A stretch of 64,000 nucleotides of DNA from the NCBI GenBank assembly GCA_963762865.1, contig CAVXNC010000018.1, positions 115,630 to 179,629 of the forward strand, given 5' to 3'. The notes beneath the pieces are model-generated. The model did not search any database. It was given only the letters and a program-made list of their open reading frames with translations, and had not been told where the DNA came from. Positions 1-8,091 of this stretch are shown here, in pieces. The first letter of the stretch is position 1, and every line of letters begins with the position of its first letter. Both the position numbers and the translations under genes were made by a program. Origin of the DNA: DATHAP01 sp963762865 (GTDB lineage Bacteria; Actinomycetota; Actinomycetes; JACCUZ01).

Positions 1-1
1 G

Positions 2-271
2 GAGGTCCGGGGCACCTGGGAGCAGTACGTCGGACTGACGCCGACTGCACCGGGGCTCCCGAGGCTGGTGTTCCAGAGGACGTCGGATCCTCGCCCGGCG
101 AAGAACACGTTGCACCTGGACCTGCACGTGCCGGCGGACGACCTGCCCGGCGCCGTCGAGCGGGCCATGTCGCTCGGGGCGTCGATGGTGCACCAGCACG
201 ACGAGGACGCGGTGAGCTGGCGGACCCTGGCCGACCCGGAGGGCAACGTCTTCTGCCTGGTGGCCGACTGA
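2..271 (+). CDS. VOC-superfamily (glyoxalase-like) protein, C-terminal part
   Basis: The reading frame is open from the window edge and ends at TGA 269-271, so only the last 89 codons are present. The visible part has the second half of a VOC module: a beta strand LHLDLHVP, a helix in which a VERAMSLGA-type stretch follows, and the closing strand ADPEGNVFCLV typical of glyoxalase-like domains. VOC proteins are small cytoplasmic metal-binding or ligand-binding proteins with diverse substrates, and nothing here tells the substrate. The true start lies upstream of the window. Confidence 0.75.
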   Translation, partial: EVRGTWEQYVGLTPTAPGLPRLVFQRTSDPRPAKNTLHLDLHVPADDLPGAVERAMSLGASMVHQHDEDAVSWRTLADPEGNVFCLVAD

Positions 272-324
272 CCGGGTTGGGGCAGCCGGTCCCGGGCCAG
301 CCAGCCGTCGCGCCCCCAGCGGGC

Positions 325-609
325 TCAGTGCGCCTTGTCGTAGGCCTCGATGATGGTCGCCGGGATGCGGCCGCGCTCGTTGACCTTGTGGCCGTTGGAC
401 CGGGCCCACTCGCGGATCTCGGCGGTGCGGTTGTCGCCGCCACGACGCGCCCGGCCTCGACTGCTGCCACGCCCGCCCGAGGAGCGGCCACCGACCCGAC
501 GGGCCTGCCCGACGTACTGCCCGAAGGCGTCCCGCATCTTCCCGGCGTTCTTGGCGCTCAGGTCGATCTCGTAGGAGACGCCGTCGAGGGAGAAGGACAC
601 GGTCTCGTC
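325..609 (-). pseudogene. Truncated duplicate of lsr2 (C-terminal part only)
   Basis: This copy repeats the 3' part of the intact lsr2 at 1199-1537: positions 323-609 match 1197-1483 with two mismatches in 287 bases and no indel. It encodes the last part of the dimerisation domain and the whole DNA-binding domain, including RGRIPATIIEAY, but lacks the first 18 or so residues. Upstream of the break the frame runs into unrelated sequence without a convincing start or ribosome site. An internal GTG at the ETVSFS motif could in principle give a shortened DNA-binding form, but a dead fragment is the simpler reading. Confidence 0.8.
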
Positions 610-662
610 GCTGATCCTGTGGTGGCTGTTGCGTAAGGTGTGGGACTGGTGAGACCTTCTAG

Positions 663-911
663 ATCTCGAACGCGGCGCTGCTAGTGTGGCTCGCCCCAGT
701 AGTCGGGCTCGGCAACGTCCCGGCCGCAGTCGGTGGCTCAAGCGCGGCTGCCGCAGTAGTGCGGCAAGTAGGTCTGGACGATATGGCGCCGGTGACCACG
801 AGACTGGCGATCCCGCTGACGCCGGTGATCGTGGCGGCACTCCTCCTGGTGGTCGCCGACACCGTTCGTACGGGGACGCGGATGCGCGCCGACCTCGAAG
901 GCCTGGTGTGA
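663..911 (+). pseudogene. DUF2975-type membrane protein, N-terminally truncated remnant
   Basis: The frame opens after a TAG at 660-662, has only GTG (684) or CTG as possible starts and no ribosome site, and ends with TGA 909-911. The product shows two hydrophobic stretches (LLVWLAPVVGLGNVP and LTPVIVAALLLVVADTV) followed by RMRADLEGLV, which is how DUF2975 membrane proteins end. Those proteins are normally about 150-200 residues, so the front half is missing. It sits 39 bases before an HTH gene, the usual partner of DUF2975 proteins. The break lies near the edge of the duplicated lsr2 fragment, which suggests one rearrangement removed the front of the gene. Confidence 0.55.
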
Positions 912-950
912 GAGGCCGAGTCTCTGCGCGACCAGGCCCCGGGGGGTCTG

Positions 951-1172
951 ATGCCCGTCGAGGATCCGCAGTGCGTCGATTGCCATCTCGACGAGCTGCT
1001 CGAGCATCGCGACATGACGCTGATCGAGCTGGCCGACCGCGTCGGCGTCACGGTGGTCAACCTGAGCGTGCTCAAGAACGACCGGGCGAAGGCGGTGCGC
1101 TTCTCTACCCTCACGGCGCTGTGCGACGTCCTCAGCTGCCAGCCCGGCGACATCTTCAGCGTGGAGGACTGA
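951..1172 (+). CDS. Small XRE-family HTH regulator (YozG-like)
   Basis: A 73-residue protein made almost entirely of a Cro/C1-type helix-turn-helix: DELLEHRDMTLIELADRVGV, then the recognition region VNLSVLKNDRAKAVRFSTL, then LCDVLSCQPGDIF. Such one-domain proteins are commonly encoded directly after a DUF2975 membrane protein and are thought to regulate their own operon. ATG 951 is preceded by a G-rich stretch that can serve as ribosome site. Here the membrane partner is truncated, so the regulator may be an orphan. Confidence 0.85.
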   Translation: MPVEDPQCVDCHLDELLEHRDMTLIELADRVGVTVVNLSVLKNDRAKAVRFSTLTALCDVLSCQPGDIFSVED

Positions 1173-1196
1173 CGGAGCTCTAGCGCCGGTGCAGCC

Positions 1197-1483
1197 GCTC
1201 AGTGCGCCTTGTCGTAGGCCTCGATGATGGTCGCCGGGATGCGGCCGCGCTCGTTGACCTTGTGGCCGTTGGACCGGGCCCACTCGCGGATCTCGGCGGT
1301 GCGGTTGTCGCCGCCACGACGCGCCCGGCCACGACTGCTGCCACGCCCGCCCGAGGAGCGGCCACCGACCCGGCGGGCCTGCCCGACGTACTGCCCGAAG
1401 GCGTCCCGCATCTTCCCGGCGTTCTTGGCGCTCAGGTCGATCTCGTAGGAGACGCCGTCGAGGGAGAAGGACACGGTCTCGTC
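1197..1483. repeat. Direct repeat, second copy (inside intact lsr2)
   Basis: This 287-base block is the parent copy of the block at 323-609, in the same orientation and 874 bases away. Only two substitutions separate them, so the duplication is recent or kept alike by gene conversion. Confidence 0.9.
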
Positions 1484-1537
1484 CGCCGTTCCCCCGTCGA
1501 TGTCGTCGACCAGCAGGACGGTGACTTTCTGCGCCAT
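1199..1537 (-). CDS. lsr2: Lsr2 nucleoid-associated protein
   Basis: A 112-residue H-NS-like DNA-bridging protein that binds AT-rich DNA and silences foreign genes in actinobacteria. The N-terminal dimerisation domain begins MAQKVTVLLVDDIDGG and contains the DETVSFSLDG strand. After an Arg/Gly-rich linker comes the DNA-binding domain with the RGRIP loop that enters the minor groove, and the ending IIEAYDKAH. ATG is preceded by a GGAG site. The upstream 1538-1661 stretch is AT-rich for this genome and probably holds the promoter. The gene follows lysS and a small membrane protein, a usual order; the clpC gene that often comes next is not here. Confidence 0.96.
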   Translation of the reverse strand: MAQKVTVLLVDDIDGGTADETVSFSLDGVSYEIDLSAKNAGKMRDAFGQYVGQARRVGGRSSGGRGSSRGRARRGGDNRTAEIREWARSNGHKVNERGRIPATIIEAYDKAH

Positions 1538-1661
1538 ATCCGTTGTGCTCCATCAGCCGGAGGAATTCGTCGGCGCGACAATATCGCTATTCCGACAAGA
1601 AATGCACGTCGGATGGCAGAGCCGCCCGGAATTCCGGTGGCCACGCGGCCTGTCCAGGCTG

Positions 1662-1778
1662 CTATTCCGCCTCGCGGTGGTCCTCTTCAGAATCCGCCCG
1701 CTTCTTCACCGCGATGACGATGGCGACGAATGCGGCACCGACGACTACCGGCGGCAACAGGGCGGCGAGGACGTCCAT
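1662..1778 (-). CDS. Small single-span membrane protein linked to lysS
   Basis: A 38-residue peptide beginning MDVLAALLPPVVVGAAFVAI. It has one transmembrane helix followed by a charged tail (VKKRADSEEDHREAE). Its ATG overlaps the lysS stop codon by one base (TGATG), so it is likely translationally coupled to lysS. Short membrane peptides at this place between lysS and lsr2 occur in other actinobacteria; no function is known to me. Confidence 0.7.
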   Translation of the reverse strand: MDVLAALLPPVVVGAAFVAIVIAVKKRADSEEDHREAE

Positions 1779-3262
1779 CAGCCGGATTCCGGACGGAGCA
1801 GCGGAAATGCAATCGTCTCGCGGATCGACTTTCCGGTGAGAAGCATGATCAGCCGGTCGATTCCCAGGCCCATTCCGCCCTGGGGCGGCATCCCGAACTC
1901 CATGGCCCGCAGGAAGTCCTCGTCCAGCTGCATTGCCTCCTGGTCGCCGCCAGCAGCCTTCAGTGACTGCTCCTCGAGCCGACGGCGCTGCTCGACCGGG
2001 TCGTTGAGCTCGGAGTAGGCCGGGGCCAGCTCGACGCCGTTGACGATCAGGTCCCAGGCCTCCACCAGCCCGGGCACCGACCGGTGCGGCTTGGCGAGCG
2101 GCTTGACCTCGGCCGGGTAGTCGGTGACGAAGGTCGGCCGCCGCAGGTCGTGCTCCACGAGCTGCTCGTAGAGCTCGACGACGATCTCCGCCGCGTGCCA
2201 CGACTGCTGCAGCGCGACGTCGTGCCGGTCGGCGATCTTGCGCAGCGCGTCGACCGGGGTCTGCAGGTCGACCTGCTCGCCGACCGCGCGGGACACCGCC
2301 TCGAGGATCGGCAGCCGTTCCCAGCCGTCGGCCAGGTCGATCTGACCGCCAGCTCCGTCGGGCACGACCGTCGTCCCGAGCAACGCCTGTGCGGCGTCGA
2401 GCACGATCTCGCGGGTGAGCTCGGCCATCGAGTCGTAGTCGCCGTAGGCCTGGTAGACCTCGAGCATCGTGAACTCGGGGCTGTGGGTGCTGTCGACGCC
2501 CTCGTTGCGGAAGTTGCGGCCGATCTCGTAGACCCGGTCGAGCCCGCCGACGACCAGCCGCTTGAGGTAGAGCTCGATGGCGATCCGCAGGTACATCTGC
2601 TGGTCGAAGGCGTTGAGGTGCGTGGCGAACGGCCGGGCCGCCGCGCCGCCGTGCAGCGGCTGCAGCATCGGCGTCTCCACCTCGAGGAAGCCGTGCCGGT
2701 CGAGCGTCGCGCGGACCGAGCGAAGCACCGTCGCCCGGGCCCGGATCATGTCGCGCGACTCGGCGTTGACGGCCAGGTCGACGTAGCGCAGCCGGACGCG
2801 CGCCTCCGGGTCCTGCAGTCCCTTGTGCTTGTCAGGCAGCGGCCGTAGCGCCTTGGCGACCATGGTCCAGCTGTCGGCGAGCACCGAGAGCTCACCGCGC
2901 TTGCTGGAGATGACCTCGCCCTCGACCCCAACGTGGTCTCCGAGGTCGACGTCACCCTTCCAGTGCGCCAGCTGCTCCTCGCCGACCTTGTCGAGCGAGA
3001 TCATCACCTGCACCTCGCCGGTGCCGTCGCGCAGCGTGGCGAAGCAGAGCTTGCCCCCGACGCGGGAGAGGACGACCCGGCCGACGACGGCCGCGCGCTC
3101 GCCGGAGTGCTGGTCGACCTCGAGGTCGGCGTGCTCCGCGCGCAGGTCCGCGATGGTCGTCGTCCTCGCGACCGTCACCGGGTAGGGCTCGACACCGCGC
3201 TCGCGCATCCGGTCGAGCTTCTCCCGGCGGACCCGCATCTGCTCGGGCAGCTCGTCGCTCAC
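1778..3262 (-). CDS. lysS: Lysyl-tRNA synthetase, class II
   Basis: A 494-residue enzyme that charges tRNA-Lys using ATP. Residues from about 50 to 150 form the OB-fold anticodon-binding domain (VVGRVVLSRVGGKLCFATLR). The class II catalytic core shows motif 2 at FRNEGVDSTHSPEFTMLE and motif 3 at GMGLGIDRLIMLLTG. The length matches the family. The GTG start at 3260-3262 gives a normal N-terminus (MSDELPEQMRVRREKLDRM). It is followed with overlap by the 38-residue membrane peptide. Confidence 0.97.
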   Translation of the reverse strand: MSDELPEQMRVRREKLDRMRERGVEPYPVTVARTTTIADLRAEHADLEVDQHSGERAAVVGRVVLSRVGGKLCFATLRDGTGEVQVMISLDKVGEEQLAHWKGDVDLGDHVGVEGEVISSKRGELSVLADSWTMVAKALRPLPDKHKGLQDPEARVRLRYVDLAVNAESRDMIRARATVLRSVRATLDRHGFLEVETPMLQPLHGGAAARPFATHLNAFDQQMYLRIAIELYLKRLVVGGLDRVYEIGRNFRNEGVDSTHSPEFTMLEVYQAYGDYDSMAELTREIVLDAAQALLGTTVVPDGAGGQIDLADGWERLPILEAVSRAVGEQVDLQTPVDALRKIADRHDVALQQSWHAAEIVVELYEQLVEHDLRRPTFVTDYPAEVKPLAKPHRSVPGLVEAWDLIVNGVELAPAYSELNDPVEQRRRLEEQSLKAAGGDQEAMQLDEDFLRAMEFGMPPQGGMGLGIDRLIMLLTGKSIRETIAFPLLRPESG

Positions 3263-3295
3263 CCGGCAAGGCTACCCAGCCCCCTCCCGCCGGTT

Positions 3296-3350
3296 GACTG
3301 GCGCGTTGCGGCTGTCCGTCGCGGCACAGAACCGCCGCAACGCGCCAGTC
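3296..3350. repeat. Hairpin repeat, copy 1 (REP/terminator-like)
   Basis: Two perfect 17-base arms (GACTGGCGCGTTGCGGC and its reverse complement) enclose a 21-base loop. It lies between the 3' end of marR and the start of lysS. An almost identical copy lies at 4554-4609, differing by one substitution and one inserted base in the loop. It may act as a terminator, but conservation of the whole unit at two sites suggests a dispersed repeat. Confidence 0.85.
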
Positions 3351-3371
3351 GACGGCCGGATGCTCTTCCGG

Positions 3372-3815
3372 TCAGCGGAACGGGTCGCTGACCTCCCGGA
3401 GCCTGGCGAGGGCTCGGCGCAGCTGTGACATGCCGCGGACCCCCAGGTGCTCGGTCCACTCCGCCTCGACTGCCTCGACCGCGGCGGCGGCCACCGGCGC
3501 CGCCGCCCTGCCCCGGCGCCCGATCCGCACCAGCCGGGCGCGCGCGTCGGTCGGGTCGGGCACCCGTTCGACGTAGCCGGCGCTCTCGAGCTGGTCCACG
3601 AGGAAGCCAGCGGTCTGCTTGGTCACCTGCGCTGCCGCGGCCAGCTCCGACAGGCGGGTGCCGCCCGGACCGATCCGCTGGAAGACCCGCGCCTGCGCCA
3701 GGGTGATGTCGTCGAAGCCTGCATCGGCCACCGCCTCCAGCACCCGCGACTCCATCGCGCGGTAGGAGACGAAGAGCAGCACCCCGACGTTCGGCTCGTC
3801 GTCCGTCGTCGCCAT
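3372..3815 (-). CDS. MarR-family transcriptional regulator
   Basis: A 147-residue dimeric winged-helix repressor. The DNA-binding part is visible as LAQARVFQRI, then TRLSELAAAAQVTKQTAGFLVDQLE (helix-turn-helix, shown here in pieces), then the wing with the family-typical DPTDARARLV. ATG 3815 has a strong GGAGGG ribosome site. It is divergent from the isomerase-like gene at 3890, with an imperfect palindrome at 3854-3870 between them. This makes it a likely local regulator of that gene and of itself. The ligand is unknown. Confidence 0.92.
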   Translation of the reverse strand: MATTDDEPNVGVLLFVSYRAMESRVLEAVADAGFDDITLAQARVFQRIGPGGTRLSELAAAAQVTKQTAGFLVDQLESAGYVERVPDPTDARARLVRIGRRGRAAAPVAAAAVEAVEAEWTEHLGVRGMSQLRRALARLREVSDPFR

Positions 3816-3853
3816 GGCCCTCCTTGACAGCAATCCGGTCGAGCACTATTGAT

Positions 3854-3870
3854 AGTCAGATAATCTTACT
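3854..3870. promoter_or_regulatory. Probable MarR operator palindrome
   Basis: The sequence AGTCAGATAATCTTACT is an imperfect palindrome (14 of 17 positions agree with its reverse complement). It lies in an unusually AT-rich spot between divergent marR (start 3815) and the gene at 3890. Size and symmetry suit a MarR dimer. Confidence 0.55.
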
Positions 3871-3889
3871 ACTTTGGTACGAGGTCAGC

Positions 3890-4555
3890 GTGGGCCGTCC
3901 GCAGGCATGGCAGGTCATCAGCCGCGAACGCGCGCGCCTCGCCGACCTGCTCGACAGCCTCACGCCGGCGGAGTGGGAACACCCCTCGCTGTGCGCCGGG
4001 TGGACGGTCAAGCACACGGCCGCCCACGTGATCTCCTCGCCGCAGGCCACACCATGGGACGTCGGCGTCGCTCTGCTGCGGGCCCGAGGAAGCTTCGACA
4101 GGTGCATCGACGAGCAGGCCCGGAGATGGGCGGACCGGCCGACCGAGCAGATCGTCGCCGACTACCGCCGCCTCGACGGGTCCCAGCGCCACCCGATCGG
4201 CACGACGTACTACGAGCCGCTGCTCGACGTGCTGGTGCACAGCCAGGACATCGCGATCCCGCTGCAGCGCGACCACGACATGCCGGTCGACGCCGCGCGC
4301 GCCGCGGCCGACCGCGTGTGGCGACGCGCGTTTCCCTTCCGTGCGCGCAGCCGCCTGGCCGGTCTGCGGCTCAGGGCGACCGACACGGACTGGGCGGTGG
4401 GCGAGCGAGCGGCAGCGGGCGGACTGGGGGGACCGGTCGTCGAGGGCACCATGGCGGACCTGCTACTGCTGCTGACCGGGCGCCCGGTGGTGCTGCCCCG
4501 TCTCACCGGTCCGGGCGTCGAGCTGCTGCGGGAGCGCGTCCGACCCACCCGTTGA
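3890..4555 (+). CDS. Maleylpyruvate isomerase-family (mycothiol-dependent DinB-fold) protein
   Basis: A 221-residue protein of the TIGR03083-type family found in mycothiol-making actinobacteria. The N-terminal DinB-like four-helix part shows RARLADLLDSLTPAEWEHPS followed by LCAGWTVKHTAAHV, with the metal-binding His of the family in the WTVKHTAAH segment. A second His occurs at VLVHSQD. The start at GTG 3890 follows a GAGG site; an ATG at 3824 would run through the operator. Some relatives act in mycothiol-dependent isomerisation or detoxification, but the substrate is not shown here. Control by the divergent MarR is likely. Confidence 0.8.
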   Translation: MGRPQAWQVISRERARLADLLDSLTPAEWEHPSLCAGWTVKHTAAHVISSPQATPWDVGVALLRARGSFDRCIDEQARRWADRPTEQIVADYRRLDGSQRHPIGTTYYEPLLDVLVHSQDIAIPLQRDHDMPVDAARAAADRVWRRAFPFRARSRLAGLRLRATDTDWAVGERAAAGGLGGPVVEGTMADLLLLLTGRPVVLPRLTGPGVELLRERVRPTR

Positions 4556-4609
4556 CTGGCGCGTTGCGGCTGTCCTGTCGCGGTACAGAACCGCCGCAAC
4601 GCGCCAGTC
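4554..4609. repeat. Hairpin repeat, copy 2 (REP/terminator-like)
   Basis: The same 17-base arms as at 3296-3350, starting inside the stop region of the isomerase-like gene. It lies between two convergent genes, so it could stop transcription from both sides. Flanking bases extend the stem here (ACCCGT/ACGGGT-type pairing). Confidence 0.85.
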
Positions 4610-4646
4610 GACGAACGGGTGGGACGGCGGGTCGGTCGGCCGGACG

Positions 4647-5447
4647 CTAGGGGCGGTTGCGCTCGAAGACCAGCCGGAGCCCGACCAGCGTCAGCCACGG
4701 CTCGTGCAGGTCGATGACGCCGGACTCGTCGAGCACCATCGTGGCCAGCCCGCCGGTGGCGATGACCGTGACGTCCCCCGGGTCACCGTCGGGGCCGACG
4801 ATCTCGGCGGACATCCGGGTCACGACACCGTCCACCTGACCGGCGAAGCCGTAGAGGATGCCCGCCTGCAGCGCCTCGACCGTGTTGCGCCCGATGACCG
4901 ACCGGGGCCGGGCGAGCTCCACCCGGCGCAGCTGCGCGCCCCGGGCGCCCAGCGCCTCCACCGAGATCTCGATGCCGGGCGCGATGGCGCCGCCGAGGTA
5001 CTCCCCCTTCGCCGACACCGCGTCGAAGGTGGTCGCGGTCCCGAAGTCGACCACGATGCACGGGCCGCCGACCAGGTCGACCGCCGCCAGCGCGTTGACG
5101 ACACGGTCGGTGCCGACCTCCTTCGGGTTGTCGGTGAGAACCGGGACACCGGTGCGCACGCCAGGCTCGACGACGACGGCCGGCACGCCGGCGTAGTAGC
5201 GCTGGCACATGTCGCGCATCTCGTGCAGCACCGACGGCACGGTCGAGCACAGCGAGATGCCGTCCACGACCGCGACACCGGGACCGGACGGCGCGTGGTT
5301 CTGGGCCAGCAGCCCGTGCAGCACGACCGCGATCTCGTCAGCGGTGCGGTGCGACTCGGTCGCGATCCGCCAGTGCTCGACGAGGTCCGTGCCGTCGAAG
5401 AGGCCGAGCACCGTGTGCGTGTTGCCGACGTCGATCGCGAGCAGCAT
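4647..5447 (-). CDS. coaX: Type III pantothenate kinase
   Basis: A 266-residue ASKHA-fold kinase that phosphorylates pantothenate, the first step of coenzyme A synthesis. The N-terminus MLLAIDVGNTHTVLGLF holds the first nucleotide-binding motif with the catalytic Asp. The GTDR motif (KEVGTDRVVNALAA), DFGTATTFD and the PGIEIS segment are all present. The ATG overlaps the nadC stop by one base (TGATG). Its position at the end of panC-nadB-nadC places pantothenate and NAD supply in one operon. Confidence 0.96.
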   Translation of the reverse strand: MLLAIDVGNTHTVLGLFDGTDLVEHWRIATESHRTADEIAVVLHGLLAQNHAPSGPGVAVVDGISLCSTVPSVLHEMRDMCQRYYAGVPAVVVEPGVRTGVPVLTDNPKEVGTDRVVNALAAVDLVGGPCIVVDFGTATTFDAVSAKGEYLGGAIAPGIEISVEALGARGAQLRRVELARPRSVIGRNTVEALQAGILYGFAGQVDGVVTRMSAEIVGPDGDPGDVTVIATGGLATMVLDESGVIDLHEPWLTLVGLRLVFERNRP

Positions 5448-6376
5448 CAGGGCCCCTCCCTCAGGTCGCAGGCGATGTCCAGGATCGGGGCCGAGTGGGT
5501 GAGCGCGCCGACCGCGAGGTAGTCGACGCCGGTCTCGGCGACCTCGCGGGCGTTGTCCAGCCGCAGCCCGCCGCTGGCCTCGAGCCGCGCCCGGCCGGCG
5601 ACCAGCTCGACCGCTCGGCGCATCTGCTCGACCGGCATGTTGTCCAGCAGCACGAGGTCCGCACCGGCCTCGACCGCCTCGATGACGTCCTCGACCGAGT
5701 CGCCCTCCACCTCCACCGGCACCTCGGGGAAGGCAGCCCGCACCGCGCGGAACGCCTCGGCGACGCCGCCCGCCGCGACCACGTGGTTGTCCTTGACCAT
5801 CGCCGCGTCCGAGAGGGACATCCGGTGGTTGACGCCACCGCCGCACCGGACGGCGTACTTCTCCAGCACCCGCAGCCCCGGAGTCGTCTTGCGGGTGTCG
5901 CGCACCGCCGCACCGGTGCCGTCGACCGCGTCGACCCACCGCCTGGTCAGGGTGGCGATGCCTGAGAGGCGGCAGAGCAGGTTGAGGGCGGTGCGCTCCC
6001 CGGTGAGCAGCCCGCGCGTCGCGCCGGTCAGCGACATCAGCACGTCTCCGCGGCGGACCTGCGCACCGTCCTCGACGAGCCAGCGGGTCAGGACGGCGTC
6101 ATCGGTCGTCACGTCGAAGACAGCGGCCGCGACCGCGAGCCCGGCTACGACCCCGTCGGCGCGCGCGACGAGGTCCGCGGTCGACTCCTGGTCGAAGGGC
6201 ACGGTGGCCACGCTGGTCACGTCGACGCCGCCGTCGAGGTCCTCCTCGAGGGCGCGGGTGACGACGTCGAGGACGTACGTCGCGTCAAGCCCGGCAGTCA
6301 CCAGCCGGGCGGCCGTGTCGTCGGACAGGCTCGCCGGTGTCCCCGGCCCGTTCGCACTGGGTCCAGCCGCAGTCAT
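5447..6376 (-). CDS. nadC: Quinolinate phosphoribosyltransferase (carboxylating)
   Basis: A 309-residue enzyme converting quinolinate and PRPP to nicotinate mononucleotide in de novo NAD synthesis. Family motifs include EDLDGGVDVTS near the N-terminus, RTALNLLCRLSGIATLT, RDTRKTTPGLR, KYAVRCGGGVNHR, VKDNH and VEVEGDS. The C-terminal barrel closes with LEASGGL and the NVAV-like segment VDYLAVGALTHS. ATG overlaps the nadB stop by one base. Confidence 0.97.
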   Translation of the reverse strand: MTAAGPSANGPGTPASLSDDTAARLVTAGLDATYVLDVVTRALEEDLDGGVDVTSVATVPFDQESTADLVARADGVVAGLAVAAAVFDVTTDDAVLTRWLVEDGAQVRRGDVLMSLTGATRGLLTGERTALNLLCRLSGIATLTRRWVDAVDGTGAAVRDTRKTTPGLRVLEKYAVRCGGGVNHRMSLSDAAMVKDNHVVAAGGVAEAFRAVRAAFPEVPVEVEGDSVEDVIEAVEAGADLVLLDNMPVEQMRRAVELVAGRARLEASGGLRLDNAREVAETGVDYLAVGALTHSAPILDIACDLREGP

Positions 6377-8091
6377 CAGTCGTGCTCCTCCACACCCATC
6401 GAGATCGTGCCGTCGACGAGGCGGGTGACCAGGTGGGCCCGCCAGTGCTCGTCGTCCAGCGTCGGGAAGTCCTGGCGCCAGTGGCTGCCGCGGGTCTCCT
6501 CGCGCTCCAGTGCGGTCCCGGCCAGCGCGCTGGCGACCAGGTGCAGGTTGGTCGCCTCCCACGCCTCGGTGCACGGCTCGGCGCTGGTGCGCAGCCGGAG
6601 CTCCATCAGCTCGGCCATCGAGGTGCGGACGCTCTCCCGGTCGCGCAGCACACCGACGCCCTGCGACATCGTCCGTGCGACGTCGCCGCGCACCGACGGG
6701 TCGAGAAGACCGGGCGTCGGCGCGACGTCCTCGCCGCGCACCTGGACGGTGAGCGGCATGTCGACCGGCTCCGCCTGCGGTGGTAGCTCGGTGCCGAGGT
6801 GCTCGGCGATCCGGCGGCCGAAGACCAGACCCTCGAGCAGCGAGTTGGAGGCCAGCCGGTTGGCGCCGTGGACGCCGGTGCAGGCGACCTCACCGCAGGC
6901 GTAGAGGCCGGGCACGCTGGTGCGACCCTGCAGGTCGGTACGGACGCCACCGGAGGCGTAGTGACAGGCAGGGGCGACCGGGATCAGGTCGTTGACCGGG
7001 TCGATTCCATGCTCCCGGCAGCTCGCGAGGATGGTCGGGAAGCGCACCCGCCAGGTGTCCTCGCCGAAGTCACGCGCGTCGAGCCAGACGTGCTCGGCAC
7101 CGGTCTCGCGCATCCGCGTCATGATCGCCTTGGCCACGACATCTCGTGGGGCCAGGTCGGCCTGCGGGTGCAGCCCCTGCATGAAGGCGACGCCCGCATC
7201 GTCGCGCAGCACGGCGCCTTCGCCACGTACCGCCTCGGACACCAGCGGCTGCTGGCCCTGCGACCCCTCGCCGAGCCACAGCACGGTGGGGTGGAACTGC
7301 ACGAACTCCAGGTCCGTCACGACCGCGCCCGCGCGCAGCGCGACGGCGACACCGTCGCCGGTCGACACCGACGGGTTGGTGGTCGAGGAGAAGACCTGCC
7401 CGAGGCCGCCGGTCGCGAGCACCACGGCTCGCGCCCGCACCGCACCGACGCCGTCGCGCTGTCCCTGGCCGATGACGTGCAGGGTGAGGCCGGCGATCCG
7501 GCCGTCGGCGGCGCGCAGCAGGTCGAGCACCAGAGCGTGCTCGAGGACCTCGATGCCCTCCTCGGCGTGCAGCGCGGCGATCAGGGCGCGCTCGATCTCG
7601 AGCCCGGTCGCGTCGCCGCCGGCGTGGGCGATCCGGTTGCGGTGGTGTCCGCCCTCGCGGGTCAGCGCGATGTCGCCACCGGACGTTCGGTCGAACTTGG
7701 TGCCGATCTCGATGAGCTCCCGCACCCGGGCGGGTCCCTCCTCGACGAGCACCCGCACCGCGGCCTCGTCGCAGAGCCCGACGCCGGCGACGAGGGTGTC
7801 CTCGAGGTGCTGCTCCGGGGTGTCGCCGTCGCCGAGGGCCGCCGCGATCCCGCCCTGCGCCCAGCGCGTCGACCCCGCGTCGAGGTAGGTCTTGGTGACG
7901 AGCAGCACCGTGCCCCCGGTTGTCGCCCGGGCCGACAGCGCAGTCGTCAGGCCGGCGATGCCTGAGCCGACAACGACGACGTCGACCTGCGTCGACCAGC
8001 CGGGCTCGGGCGCGAGCAGCCGGTGCCGCAGCGGCAACCGCCCGCCGATGACCTCGCCGCCCACATCACCGGCGTCGCCCGCATCAGGCAT
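6376..8091 (-). CDS. nadB: L-aspartate oxidase
   Basis: A 571-residue flavoenzyme oxidising aspartate to iminoaspartate for quinolinate synthesis. The FAD-binding dinucleotide fold is at VVVVGSGIAGLTTALSA, followed by the family segments TRWAQGGIAA and EGGHHRNRIAHAGGDATG. The active-site region HPTVLW and the C-terminal ACGEVACTGVHGANRLASNS are intact. The start overlaps the end of panC by eight bases. The partner quinolinate synthase NadA is not encoded in this operon. Confidence 0.97.
   Translation of the reverse strand: MPDAGDAGDVGGEVIGGRLPLRHRLLAPEPGWSTQVDVVVVGSGIAGLTTALSARATTGGTVLLVTKTYLDAGSTRWAQGGIAAALGDGDTPEQHLEDTLVAGVGLCDEAAVRVLVEEGPARVRELIEIGTKFDRTSGGDIALTREGGHHRNRIAHAGGDATGLEIERALIAALHAEEGIEVLEHALVLDLLRAADGRIAGLTLHVIGQGQRDGVGAVRARAVVLATGGLGQVFSSTTNPSVSTGDGVAVALRAGAVVTDLEFVQFHPTVLWLGEGSQGQQPLVSEAVRGEGAVLRDDAGVAFMQGLHPQADLAPRDVVAKAIMTRMRETGAEHVWLDARDFGEDTWRVRFPTILASCREHGIDPVNDLIPVAPACHYASGGVRTDLQGRTSVPGLYACGEVACTGVHGANRLASNSLLEGLVFGRRIAEHLGTELPPQAEPVDMPLTVQVRGEDVAPTPGLLDPSVRGDVARTMSQGVGVLRDRESVRTSMAELMELRLRTSAEPCTEAWEATNLHLVASALAGTALEREETRGSHWRQDFPTLDDEHWRAHLVTRLVDGTISMGVEEHD

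Noticed and set aside
738..1553. A 271-residue minus-strand frame over the lsr2 repeats
   Set aside because: It is the third frame of both lsr2 copies, Arg-rich with no domain, and is a coding shadow.
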